A DNA stretch of 64,000 nt from JAGOPY01 sp964619555 (lineage in GTDB: Bacteria > Bacteroidota > Bacteroidia > Bacteroidales > JAGOPY01), in assembly GCA_964619555.1 (NCBI GenBank), contig CAZUDV010000011.1:70862-134861 (forward strand). The letters are read 5' to 3'. This document shows, one piece after another, positions 1-8,166 of the stretch. A program made the position numbers and the translations under genes. The notes under the pieces were generated by a model that was given only the letters and a program-made list of their open reading frames with translations, searched no databases and was not told the origin of the DNA. Positions within the stretch are counted from its first letter, which is position 1. Each line of letters begins with the position of its first letter.

Positions 1-1
1 C

Positions 2-730
2 ACCATCATCATGCTGTTGAAGCAGTATCTCCCTGCAGGCGTGCTTGGCCTTGGCATCACGGCCTTGCTGGCATCATTCATGTCAGGCATGGCCGGTAAT
101 GTCTCAGCATTTAACACGGTCTGGACGTACGATATTTACCAGAGCTACATCCGGCCGGTCACGGGCAACAAAGATGCGGATGAAAAGCATTACCTGAAGG
201 TTGGCCGTCTGGCCACGATCTTCGGGGTCGCGGTCAGTATTGCGGCGGCATACCTGGCCAGTTTGTTCGGCAATATCATGGATTTCCTGCAGACTATCTT
301 CTCCATGATCAACGCACCTTTGTTCGCGGTCATATTCCTCGGGATGTTCTGGAAACGTACCACGGGTCATGCCGCATTCACCGGGTTGCTGGCGGGATTC
401 CTGATTGCCCTTTTCCACCACGGGATCACTTATCCCGCAGGCGCTGACACCCTGGTGAAAGGGGGCTGGATTGCCCACCTTCATGCCTATCCGGTGGAAA
501 TGGCGCAGAATTTCTGGACCGCCATTTATGCCTGCGCTACCAGCGCCGTCGTTGCGGTCGGGCTGTCGCTTTTAACCAAACGGAATAAAACGGATGAGGA
601 ACTGAAGGGACTGGTTTATTCACTGACCCCGCGCCATGTGGAATCTCACCTGGCCTGGTACCGCCGTTCCTCCACCCTGGCCCTGCTCGTGCTGGCCATT
701 GCCACAGTGCTGACAATCCTGTTCTGGTAA
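2..730 (+). CDS. Sodium:solute symporter family protein, C-terminal part
   Basis: The reading frame is open from the left edge of the window, so only the last ~240 residues are present and the true start lies upstream. The protein is very hydrophobic, with about six membrane segments (for example around AGVLGLGITALLASFMSGMA, and a last helix ending in LTILFW). The segment ASFMSGMAGNVSAFNTVWTY and the following IFSMINAPLFAVIFLGMFWK are typical of late helices in the SSS (solute:Na+ symporter) family. The family imports sugars, amino acids or other solutes with Na+ across the inner membrane; the substrate cannot be told from this fragment. A small two-helix membrane protein follows 50 bases downstream on the same strand and may be cotranscribed. 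Confidence 0.85.
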   Translation, partial: TIIMLLKQYLPAGVLGLGITALLASFMSGMAGNVSAFNTVWTYDIYQSYIRPVTGNKDADEKHYLKVGRLATIFGVAVSIAAAYLASLFGNIMDFLQTIFSMINAPLFAVIFLGMFWKRTTGHAAFTGLLAGFLIALFHHGITYPAGADTLVKGGWIAHLHAYPVEMAQNFWTAIYACATSAVVAVGLSLLTKRNKTDEELKGLVYSLTPRHVESHLAWYRRSSTLALLVLAIATVLTILFW

Positions 731-781
731 AAATATTGAAGGTGGAAAATCGAAATTTGAAATTTGAAAATTGAAAATCCT

Positions 782-985
782 ATGGGTCTTGATATAAAAC
801 TTCCAATTGGCCTGATGTTCGGAATCCTTGGTTTGCTCCTGACCATCTATGGCCTGGCAACCGCTTCCGACTCGGAAATGTACATACGGTCACTGCATGT
901 CAATATCAATATTTGGGTCGGCGTCAGCATGCTGGTCTTTGGAGTGATCATGCTCTTGTTCGTTAAACGCACGAAGAAGAAGTGA
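782..985 (+). CDS. Small two-helix membrane protein downstream of symporter
   Basis: This 67-residue protein begins MGLDIKLPIG. An in-frame ATG 18 bases further upstream would add MKIENP, but that part lies in an AT-rich repeat-like leader. It has two clear membrane segments (roughly residues 8-28 and 44-62) and a basic tail KRTKKK, so both ends may face the cytoplasm. Such small proteins are often found next to SSS transporters in Bacteroidota. I do not recognise a named family. An accessory role for the symporter is inferred only from position. Confidence 0.6.
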   Translation: MGLDIKLPIGLMFGILGLLLTIYGLATASDSEMYIRSLHVNINIWVGVSMLVFGVIMLLFVKRTKKK

Positions 986-2467
986 TCATTCCGGCTGGAT
1001 GAATTCATAAGCGCCGATATCAGGCTGGTCGGCGGGACGGGGCGTTTCAATGATATCCCGCCGGAGGTCGAAGAATGATCCGGTCACAACGGTCGGATTG
1101 CCCTGATCGATCAATGGAGATAAAGTATCCAACTGGTAGTTGTTCTCCAGGTAGTTGACGAATACGGGATCTTGGTTGATCAGGCATTCCTTGTAAATTT
1201 CGGTATTCGAAACATCCAGCTGGGTTTGCAGGAGGCAATGATCAAAGGTATAGGAATACGGTGCACCACCATCGAACAGGTAAAGCATTTCTTCATCATT
1301 TCTTCCATACAGGATATTATTACCGAAAAATCCCTGGAATTCAAAGGCATACACATTGTTATCCTCATCTTCAAAATAATTGTTCAGGACAATGGATGGG
1401 GTAACCCTGACGGAGGAAGACCAGTAATTTGCAAAGGTACAATGCCTGACATCCAGGTAACCTCCCCAGGTGAAGGCTGCCAGGTATTGTCCGCAGTTGA
1501 CGACCACATTGTTATAGGCTGTCATGTTGTAGAACCTGGTGAGGATACCGTAACCGGTCATGTTCTCAATCCGTGTGTTTGAAAGCAACAGCTGGTTGCC
1601 CATCTGTTCCTGCAAGGTTTCCAGTTGCAGCCCAATGAAACCGTTGCGAATGACGGCATATTCAATTTCATTATTCACGCTGCCTTCGTTGATCCAGATC
1701 CTGTCCCACTGGCCCGCCAGATCGTCGTAGAAACTTTCCAGCCTGTCGCCCTGGAACACGACCGGGGCATCCACGGTTCCTTTAACTTTTATATTTCCGC
1801 CTTTGTATACCCACAGACCCGAATTATTATGGAAATGGATCTGTGTTCCCCTTTCGATCCGGAGCGAGCCGTTCGAGTCGACCACAGCAAAGCCGTATAT
1901 TACGTATGGCCGGTCGGCAGTCCAGACCGTTTCCTCGAACTCGTGGGCAATGATCCTGAATTTCGGGTAGCCGGGTATATAGGTATCCGCCAGGATGTAA
2001 TGCGCATTTTGACCCCAGGCAACCAGATTGACGTCCTGGGTGTTGCCATTTGTTTCAAATACGACCGAATCGCTCACGATGAACGGATTCCGCTGGTCAT
2101 CCGGGTCTATGGTTACCCTCAGGAAGATATAAGCACTGTCGTTTCCCTCAATTTCGAGGCCATTCACTTCAAAAGCCGCCTGTCCATCAACATTCATGCG
2201 GTAAAACGACGATTCCCCGCCGGCCAGCCGGATGGAAGATATCTTTATCCGGTCGTTCGATGGATTATGAACCGTAAAATATTGAGTGGTCGAACCCAGG
2301 CTGGTGAAAACCGTATCGAAGAAAACAGTGTCCTGCGAAAAATGCAATTTCAGGGATGGATCGTCATCTATCGGATCTTTCTGGCAGGAAGCAATGAAGA
2401 TCAATGCCATAACCGGAAATAAAAGCTTAAAAAGTGATCGTCGCTTATTTATTGGAAATCCCGGCAT
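986..2467 (-). CDS. Beta-helix lipoprotein with choice-of-anchor-Q type C-terminus
   Basis: The 493-residue protein starts with a basic stretch, a hydrophobic segment and a lipobox ending FIASC (Cys 28), so it should be lipid-anchored. Residues ~35-160 form an Ig-like beta domain. From about residue 200 it has short repeats of the parallel beta-helix kind (NNEIEYAVIRNGFIGLQLE, LLSNTRIENMTGYGILTR). It ends with LSPLIDQGNP and DIGAYEF, the tail commonly seen in choice-of-anchor-Q surface proteins of Bacteroidota. A carbohydrate- or surface-related role is likely, but no catalytic residues can be named. A TAnnTTTG box lies just upstream (2485-2492, minus strand), back to back with the promoter of the next gene. 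Confidence 0.8.
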   Translation of the reverse strand: MPGFPINKRRSLFKLLFPVMALIFIASCQKDPIDDDPSLKLHFSQDTVFFDTVFTSLGSTTQYFTVHNPSNDRIKISSIRLAGGESSFYRMNVDGQAAFEVNGLEIEGNDSAYIFLRVTIDPDDQRNPFIVSDSVVFETNGNTQDVNLVAWGQNAHYILADTYIPGYPKFRIIAHEFEETVWTADRPYVIYGFAVVDSNGSLRIERGTQIHFHNNSGLWVYKGGNIKVKGTVDAPVVFQGDRLESFYDDLAGQWDRIWINEGSVNNEIEYAVIRNGFIGLQLETLQEQMGNQLLLSNTRIENMTGYGILTRFYNMTAYNNVVVNCGQYLAAFTWGGYLDVRHCTFANYWSSSVRVTPSIVLNNYFEDEDNNVYAFEFQGFFGNNILYGRNDEEMLYLFDGGAPYSYTFDHCLLQTQLDVSNTEIYKECLINQDPVFVNYLENNYQLDTLSPLIDQGNPTVVTGSFFDLRRDIIETPRPADQPDIGAYEFIQPE

Positions 2468-2484
2468 AACTTGTTTCGTGAGCG

Positions 2485-2492
2485 CAAAATTA
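2485..2492 (-). promoter_or_regulatory. Bacteroidota -7 box for the beta-helix lipoprotein
   Basis: On the minus strand this reads TAATTTTG, matching the TAnnTTTG consensus, 17 bases before the ATG at 2467. No convincing -33 TTTG is seen. Confidence 0.5.
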
Positions 2493-2569
2493 ATAATCTT
2501 GGATAATATACGCCTTTTCGATTACTTTATTGCCTGTAATCAATATTCATCATTACTGTAATATTTGGA

Positions 2570-2577
2570 TAATTTTG
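2570..2577 (+). promoter_or_regulatory. Bacteroidota -7 box for the small barrel protein
   Basis: TAATTTTG on the plus strand matches TAnnTTTG and lies 22 bases before the ATG at 2600. No clear -33 box is seen. Confidence 0.5.
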
Positions 2578-2599
2578 CAGTTATTCAATAAACTAAATC

Positions 2600-3145
2600 A
2601 TGAGATCAGGGATTACCCTCCTTTGCCTGGTTATTTCCGGTTATTTGAATGTCTCGGTAGCCCAGGACACTACCCGACATTCCAGGCCCAAATTGAAACA
2701 GCATGAATTGCTCGAGCGATTTGATTTCGGCGGTTACCTGGGTGCCCAGTTCGGTGAGGTCACCCTGATCAATGTCTCGCCTTTGGTAGGTTTCAGGGTA
2801 CTGGAAAACTTCAATGTGGGCCTCGGATTTACATACCAGTATTACAATGACAACTATAACGATTATTCGTCGAGTGCATACGGGACCAATGTTTATGCCA
2901 GGTATTTCGTGTGGCGTGATCTGTTTGCACATGCGGAATATGCCCCTGTTTATTACAACAATGTATTCAATGGCACAGCTTATGAAGGGGCCTGGTTCCA
3001 TGATGTCCTGCTGGGTGGGGGTTATCGGCAATGGATCGGCAACAAAGCCTTTGTGACCATGATGATCCTGTGGAACGTAAACGAACAGCTTTATTCCCCT
3101 TACCAGAATCCGGTGATCCGGATCGGCTTCGGAACAGGAATATGA
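2600..3145 (+). CDS. Putative outer-membrane beta-barrel protein
   Basis: This is a 181-residue protein with a signal peptide (about residues 1-21, ending VSVAQ). The mature part is rich in alternating aromatic and small residues in beta-strand pattern (for example GLGFTYQYYNDNYND, NVYARYFVWRDLFAHAEYAP), with several GGYL/LLGGGY turns. That is the pattern of a small eight-stranded outer-membrane barrel. The C-terminus ends in GFGTGI rather than the usual terminal aromatic, so the barrel call is by pattern only. It is a single gene between convergent and divergent neighbours. Specific function unknown. Confidence 0.65.
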   Translation: MRSGITLLCLVISGYLNVSVAQDTTRHSRPKLKQHELLERFDFGGYLGAQFGEVTLINVSPLVGFRVLENFNVGLGFTYQYYNDNYNDYSSSAYGTNVYARYFVWRDLFAHAEYAPVYYNNVFNGTAYEGAWFHDVLLGGGYRQWIGNKAFVTMMILWNVNEQLYSPYQNPVIRIGFGTGI

Positions 3146-3154
3146 GAAATTTTA

Positions 3155-3191
3155 AATTTTGGATTTTGAATGATGCATTTGATCCAAAATT
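3155..3191. terminator. Hairpin between convergent genes
   Basis: The arms AATTTTGGAT (3155-3164) and ATCCAAAATT (3182-3191) are perfect complements around a 17-base loop, with AT-rich flanks. The hairpin sits between the barrel gene (ends 3145) and pepD (ends 3205), so it could stop transcription from both sides. The stem is weak because it is AT-rich. Confidence 0.45.
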
Positions 3192-3204
3192 CTAAAATGA
3201 AATC

Positions 3205-4674
3205 TTAGACTATTTTTTTGTCTCCTATTTTTTGAAGCAGATCCAGCGTGAGATCCCAGAATTTCTGGACAGTGTCGATTTCCAGTTTTTCCCCGGGGGA
3301 ATGGGGGTTCCGGATGGTCGGGCCGTAGCTGATCATATCCATTCCAGGATATTTGTCGCCTATGAGGCCGCACTCCAGGCCGGCATGGATAGCACGTGCA
3401 ATGGGTTTGTGGCCAAACAGTTTTTCGTAGGATTCCATTGCCAGGTCGAGGACTTTTGAATGCGGATCGGGTGTCCAGCCGGGATATCCGTCAGAATGGG
3501 AGATCTCAGCGCCCGTCAGGGCAAATACCGAAGCCACCATCTGGCAAACGTCATTTTTGGCCGATTCTATCGAGCTGCGCTGGCTGGTGGCAATCCGTAC
3601 AAACCCGTTGTGCATTTTCACCGAAGCCAGGTTGGTGGAGGTTTCGACAAAATTGGGTATGTCCTGCGACCAGGCGATCACACCATGCGGGCAGGCATAG
3701 AGGGAATTCAGCAGTTTGTCCTGGGAAGCCTTGCTTAAAACGAAATCCGGAGAATGGCCGGGTTCCAGAGTTATTTTGAGTTCGGGTTCCGAAACCCTGA
3801 ATTCGTTCCTTATGGAGGTGGAAAATTTAGTCGTGAAATCCTTCAGATCCGTGACTTTGGACTCAGGGACCATGAATAACCCGGTGGCTTCCCGGGCAAT
3901 GGCATTTCGAAGGTTTCCGCCTTCAAATGTCGACACTTTGATGTTGAATTTCGCCGTTGCTTCCCATAGGTAGCGATTGAGGATCTTATTGGCATTCCCG
4001 CGGTTCTTATGGATGTCATCACCTGAATGCCCTCCGGTGAGCCCTGAGACATGTATCTGAAATGTCAGATGGTGGCCGGGCACTGTATTTTTTTCAATTG
4101 GAAGCTCAATGACTGTATCCTTGCCACCGGCACAGCCGATAAAGAATTCCCCGTCATCTTCCGAATCGAGGTTCAGGAGAATCCGGCTTTTCAGCAGGTC
4201 CGGTGCAAGCCCGAAGGCGCCTGTCAGGCCGGTCTCCTCATCGATCGTGAACAGGCACTCAATGGGCCCGTGCTGGATGTCTTTGGCTTCCAGGATGGCC
4301 AGCATGGTGGCCACCGCAATGCCGTTGTCGGCGCCCAGGGTAGTGCCCCGGGCTTTGATCCAGCCATCCTCGATATAAGCATCGATGGCATCCTTTTCGA
4401 AATCAAATACCTTGTCGGAATCTTTTTCACAGACCATATCCACATGCCCTTGCAGGCAAACATAAGGGGCATTTTCCAGCCCGGCTGTCCCCGGTTTCCT
4501 GATGACTATATTGCCAACACTGTCACGGATGGTTTCCAGCTTTTTTTTCTGACCGAAATCCACCAGGTAGGCGATGATCTTTTCTTCCTTTTTCGACGGC
4601 CGGGGAATCTTCAGTATCTCCTGGAAATAAAACCAGAGCCTTTCGGGTTTAAGTTGAGAAATGGCGTTGTTCAT
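3205..4674 (-). CDS. pepD: Aminoacyl-histidine dipeptidase (M20 family)
   Basis: The 489-residue protein has the normal length of cytosolic beta-alanyl-histidine dipeptidase (PepD, M20C), a di-zinc enzyme that cleaves Xaa-His and other dipeptides. Visible metal and catalytic signature residues are His77 and Asp79 in LQGHVDMVCEK, Asp116 in TLGADNGIA, and the Glu pair 146-147 in TIDEETGLTG. A lid/dimerisation domain fills the middle (about residues 200-380), and the C-terminal metal-site region contains HAGLECGLIG and SYGPTIRNPHSPGE. There is no signal peptide, which fits a cytoplasmic enzyme in peptide turnover. It is transcribed alone. A TATCTTTG box (4697-4704, minus strand) lies 22 bases upstream of the start. 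Confidence 0.93.
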   Translation of the reverse strand: MNNAISQLKPERLWFYFQEILKIPRPSKKEEKIIAYLVDFGQKKKLETIRDSVGNIVIRKPGTAGLENAPYVCLQGHVDMVCEKDSDKVFDFEKDAIDAYIEDGWIKARGTTLGADNGIAVATMLAILEAKDIQHGPIECLFTIDEETGLTGAFGLAPDLLKSRILLNLDSEDDGEFFIGCAGGKDTVIELPIEKNTVPGHHLTFQIHVSGLTGGHSGDDIHKNRGNANKILNRYLWEATAKFNIKVSTFEGGNLRNAIAREATGLFMVPESKVTDLKDFTTKFSTSIRNEFRVSEPELKITLEPGHSPDFVLSKASQDKLLNSLYACPHGVIAWSQDIPNFVETSTNLASVKMHNGFVRIATSQRSSIESAKNDVCQMVASVFALTGAEISHSDGYPGWTPDPHSKVLDLAMESYEKLFGHKPIARAIHAGLECGLIGDKYPGMDMISYGPTIRNPHSPGEKLEIDTVQKFWDLTLDLLQKIGDKKIV

Positions 4675-4806
4675 AGGTTTGAGTTAATTAAAGAAACAAA
4701 GATATAAATTCTGCTGATGTTTGAATTTTTTTATGTCAGATATCTTGACATTCTAGATATATTTTTGTATTTTTAGCGATATTGTCTTACCCTAAAACGC
4801 CAGGTC

Positions 4807-6441
4807 ATGTATAAAATTATCATTAGCACATTAATGTTGCTGTGCTGGGCTATATGTTCAGCTCAGAATGACGTTGGAATCGGGACACTTACCCCTGCCG
4901 CAAGACTGGATGTAAGAGGCAACGGAATAGGTTATGATGTCTTCAATGCATCCAATGACGTAGTTGGTCCGCTCGACAGCATCCTGTCCTTATCCAGTTT
5001 GGGACATCTTGGGATCGGCACAACCAATACCGGGAATTACAAAATAGTGGCTGTAGGCCGTCCCTCCGCCTTTTCACCGCAAATCGAGGTATGGAAGGGG
5101 AATCCGAATATCCTGGGTTCTTTCATGCTCGGGGACATCAATGATTTCGGTCTTCCACCCAATAATGGTGTCTTTAATCTTTACTTTAACAACAATCCCG
5201 GCATATCCCTACTGGCTTTCGGCGACTCTTATTTCAATGGAGGGAAACTGGGGGTCGGCATTGGGATTGGCGCCGGGGCACCGGTTCCAAATGAGATGTT
5301 GCATTTGGGCGGCGCACTCGTGGTAGGGCCGTCGTCCGGTACACCGCCGCTGGCAGGCACCATTCAATGGACCGGTCCGGGCGGTAGTTTTATGGGATAT
5401 GATGGTGCCCAGTGGTTGCAGCTTGATCAGCAGATCGTTTTTCCGAATGACTGGACCATTCAGGGAAATCCATGGGGTTCACAGGAAATTTTACCGATCG
5501 TGCCCGGGTCCACTCTTTCAATGGGACCCCTGGGCTCCCCGAATCCGGGGGCAATGGTTTGGTTTCCTGATCTGGCTGCTCCGGGTATGACCAACCTTCA
5601 GCTTATGATCGAAGGAACCAGTAACGGACCGGCGGTGTTCTCCAATGCAGCCATGATGTTCAGGAGGTCGGACTGGTCAATCGTTCCACCTGCATTGCTC
5701 GGACAATACTGGATGGGTATCTTAAATACCGGTGCCGATCTTATGGTTTCCAGCACCACGCCCACAGCTCCTTCCGCACAAGCTGACAACACGACTATTC
5801 TGAACTCTTCTCCTATGGGAATAGTAGATTTGCCCAACCAGAGCCGTGTCAGGGCAATCGTTCCGAACATTGATTGGGGCAGCTGGCAGCTGGTACAATC
5901 GAATACCTGGACGCCCATCAATTTCACAAATCCGGTACCGGGAACAACGCTGGCTCCGGGAAGTCCTGTCTGGGACGAACAGGGCGAATTTACCAATGCT
6001 ACTTCACCCGGACAGGCCACTCCTCCTGTAAATGCCTTTTTCACAGCGACCGAGGAAGGATTCTACCAGGTGAATGCCCGGTGTGAATTTGAAACGGACG
6101 AGTACCAGGATGATTTGATTGTACTGCCTGTTTATATGCAGCAAAATTCATTTGTATCTATAGCCATATACATTGATATTGCAGGTGGAGGGTCCAACTG
6201 GCTTCGAATTGCCACAGGGAATAATTTGCAGGTAACCAATAACATCCCATTGCCTCCACCCGCACCGGATGGAGCGACTGAAACCCTGTCAAATAACAAT
6301 GCCCCTAATGTATCGGATGTGATTTATCTGCAACCGGGTGACAGAGTTTCCATATGGGCGTTTCACTGGGCCATGACCCCAATGTTGATCAGGGCATGGC
6401 AGGATGGAAATCTTTATTTCTCTATCCACAAAGTGAGCTAG
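4807..6441 (+). CDS. Secreted protein with C1q/TNF-like C-terminal domain
   Basis: The 544-residue product has a signal peptide (about residues 1-19, ending CSAQ). The N-terminus begins with the DVGIGTLTPAARLDVRG type repeat that opens many Bacteroidota tail-fibre-like or adhesin proteins. A long Gly/Pro/Asn-rich middle follows. The last ~135 residues (NAFFTATEEGFYQVNAR, YLQPGDRVSIWAF, LYFSIHKVS) look like a C1q/TNF jelly-roll head, a trimeric recognition fold. No T9SS sorting domain is seen, so the route across the outer membrane is unclear. A TATTTTTG box is present at 4760-4767. An adhesive or binding role is inferred from fold pattern only. Confidence 0.6.
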   Translation: MYKIIISTLMLLCWAICSAQNDVGIGTLTPAARLDVRGNGIGYDVFNASNDVVGPLDSILSLSSLGHLGIGTTNTGNYKIVAVGRPSAFSPQIEVWKGNPNILGSFMLGDINDFGLPPNNGVFNLYFNNNPGISLLAFGDSYFNGGKLGVGIGIGAGAPVPNEMLHLGGALVVGPSSGTPPLAGTIQWTGPGGSFMGYDGAQWLQLDQQIVFPNDWTIQGNPWGSQEILPIVPGSTLSMGPLGSPNPGAMVWFPDLAAPGMTNLQLMIEGTSNGPAVFSNAAMMFRRSDWSIVPPALLGQYWMGILNTGADLMVSSTTPTAPSAQADNTTILNSSPMGIVDLPNQSRVRAIVPNIDWGSWQLVQSNTWTPINFTNPVPGTTLAPGSPVWDEQGEFTNATSPGQATPPVNAFFTATEEGFYQVNARCEFETDEYQDDLIVLPVYMQQNSFVSIAIYIDIAGGGSNWLRIATGNNLQVTNNIPLPPPAPDGATETLSNNNAPNVSDVIYLQPGDRVSIWAFHWAMTPMLIRAWQDGNLYFSIHKVS

Positions 6442-6446
6442 GAATG

Positions 6447-7118
6447 TCAGATCTTCTTTAGCCTGGCTATTATATTGGAAGGATTTGATGCGCCGAAGAT
6501 TGTATTCCCGGCTACGAGGACCTGTGCGCCGGCCTGTACCAGTTGCGGGGCATTTTCCAGCGTTACGCCGCCGTCCACTTCTATGAGGACGTCGGTATTT
6601 TTACGCTCCAGCATCTCTTTCAGGGTGCGGATTTTACCAACCGTGCTTTCAATGAAGTTTTGCCCGCCGAAACCCGGATTAACCGACATTATCATTACAA
6701 GGTCGACATCTGCAATGATCTCTTCCAGCAATGACACGGGGGAATGAGGATTTAATACCACTCCCGCCATGGCGCCCAGGTTCTTAATTGCCTGGATGGT
6801 GCGGTGGAGATGAGTGCAGGCTTCATAATGTACGCTGATCACTTCGGCCCCGTGTTGCCTGAACCGTTCCAGGTACCGGTCCGGGTCAACGATCATCAGG
6901 TGAACATCCAGCGGCTTTTTAGCATGTTTTTGGATGTGTTTCAGGACTGGGAAACCGAAAGAGATGTTCGGCACAAAAACACCGTCCATCACATCAATAT
7001 GGAACCAGTCGGCTTCACTGGCATTGATCATTTCGATATCCCGCTGAAGGTTGCCAAAATCAGCCGATAACATGGATGGTGCAACGAATGGAAATTTACT
7101 CAGGGTTTGCAGGATCAT
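6447..7118 (-). CDS. rpe: Ribulose-phosphate 3-epimerase
   Basis: The 223-residue protein has the standard length for Rpe, which interconverts ribulose-5-phosphate and xylulose-5-phosphate in the pentose phosphate pathway. The TIM-barrel signatures are clear: PSMLSADFGNL at the N-terminus, WFHIDVMDGVFVPN with metal-binding His and Asp, VHYEA, MIMSVNPGFGGQ for phosphate and metal binding, and EVDGGV near the end with the second catalytic Asp. It is a cytosolic enzyme and converges on the secreted-protein gene only 5 bases away. A near-consensus -7 box (TATCTTTA) lies about 20 bases upstream of the start. Confidence 0.95.
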   Translation of the reverse strand: MILQTLSKFPFVAPSMLSADFGNLQRDIEMINASEADWFHIDVMDGVFVPNISFGFPVLKHIQKHAKKPLDVHLMIVDPDRYLERFRQHGAEVISVHYEACTHLHRTIQAIKNLGAMAGVVLNPHSPVSLLEEIIADVDLVMIMSVNPGFGGQNFIESTVGKIRTLKEMLERKNTDVLIEVDGGVTLENAPQLVQAGAQVLVAGNTIFGASNPSNIIARLKKI

Positions 7119-7159
7119 GAGGATTGATTTGAAAGTGTAAAGATAGGCAAGAGAAAATA

Positions 7160-7197
7160 AAAAATCGTAGTACCACTATAGTCGTACTACGATTTTT
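7160..7197 (-). terminator. Intrinsic terminator of rpoD
   Basis: A 14-bp perfect stem (7160-7173 with 7184-7197) has a 10-base loop and runs into T residues on the minus strand. It lies 35 bases past the rpoD stop and before the rpe start. The A/T-flanked shape could work in both directions. Confidence 0.75.
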
Positions 7198-7232
7198 AAT
7201 ATTCAAATCTCAGATATTTCTAAATCAACGGA

Positions 7233-8096
7233 TTAACCCAAGTATGATTTCAGGATCTTACTCCTTGACGTGTGCTTGAGGCGACGGATGGCTTTCTCTT
7301 TGATCTGCCTTACGCGTTCGCGGGTCAGATCAAATTTTTCTCCGATCTCCTCCAGTGTCATCGGATGTTTGGAATTGAGGCCGAAGTAAAGCCTGACCAC
7401 ATCCGCTTCACGGGGCGTCAGGGTGGAAATGGCCCTGTCGATCTCTTTCCTGAGCGATTCCACCATCAGTTCCTTTTCGGGAGTATTGGTTTCATCGCTG
7501 CGGATCACGTCGTACAGGGTATTTTCTTCATCCTGGATCAATGGGGCATCCATGGAGATATGACGGCCTGAATTCCGGATGGATTCCTTGACCTCACTTT
7601 CGGGGATATCCAGCATTTCGGCTATCTCCAGGGCGTCCGGCTCCCGCTCATGCTCCTGTTCCAGCTTTGCATATGCTTTATTGATTTTATTGATCGAACC
7701 GATTTTATTGAGGGGGAGCCTGACAATACGTGATTGTTCCGCAAGCGCCTGAAGGATGGACTGACGGATCCACCATACCACATACGAAATGAACTTGAAC
7801 CCTCTTGTCTCGTCGAACCGCTGGGCAGCCTTGATCAGGCCCAGGTTGCCTTCATTAATCAGATCGGGCAGGCTAAGACCCTGATTCTGGTATTGTTTGG
7901 ATACCGAAACCACGAAGCGCAAATTGGCCTTGGTCAGTTTTTCCAAAGCCTCCTTGTCGCCGTTTTTGATCCGCCTGGCCAGTTCAACTTCTTCTTCCGC
8001 CGTAATCAGCTCAACTTTGCCTATTTCCTGCAAATACTTGTCAAGCGAAGCGGTTTCGCGGTTGGTAACCTGTTTAGTAATTTTTAACTGGCGCAT
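7233..8096 (-). CDS. rpoD: Primary RNA polymerase sigma factor (RpoD/SigA type)
   Basis: The 287-residue length is the short housekeeping sigma of Bacteroidota, which lacks the long region 1.1 of E. coli RpoD. Region 1.2 (SLDKYLQEIGKVELI) is followed by region 2 with GNLGLIKAAQRFDETRG and FISYVVWWIRQSILQALAEQ (the -10 recognition helix). Region 3 comes next, then region 4 with EEIGEKFDLTRERVRQIKEK, the -33/-35 recognition helix-turn-helix. It would direct core RNA polymerase to the TAnnTTTG promoters seen in this window. A TAGATTTG box (8116-8123, minus strand) sits upstream and a strong hairpin terminator follows, so it is probably monocistronic. Confidence 0.95.
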   Translation of the reverse strand: MRQLKITKQVTNRETASLDKYLQEIGKVELITAEEEVELARRIKNGDKEALEKLTKANLRFVVSVSKQYQNQGLSLPDLINEGNLGLIKAAQRFDETRGFKFISYVVWWIRQSILQALAEQSRIVRLPLNKIGSINKINKAYAKLEQEHEREPDALEIAEMLDIPESEVKESIRNSGRHISMDAPLIQDEENTLYDVIRSDETNTPEKELMVESLRKEIDRAISTLTPREADVVRLYFGLNSKHPMTLEEIGEKFDLTRERVRQIKEKAIRRLKHTSRSKILKSYLG

Positions 8097-8115
8097 AGTC
8101 TGGTTTATGGGGGTA

Positions 8116-8123
8116 CAAATCTA
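8116..8123 (-). promoter_or_regulatory. -7 box of rpoD
   Basis: The minus strand reads TAGATTTG, matching TAnnTTTG, 19 bases upstream of the rpoD ATG. No -33 match at the usual spacing. Confidence 0.5.
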
Positions 8124-8166
8124 ATTCAAATTGTACGAAACTGGCGCAGTTATGTTTCAAAAAAAA

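Noticed and set aside
1625..2422. Plus-strand open frame of 265 codons opposite the beta-helix lipoprotein
   Set aside because: Antisense shadow. The minus-strand gene has a signal peptide, lipobox and recognisable C-terminus.
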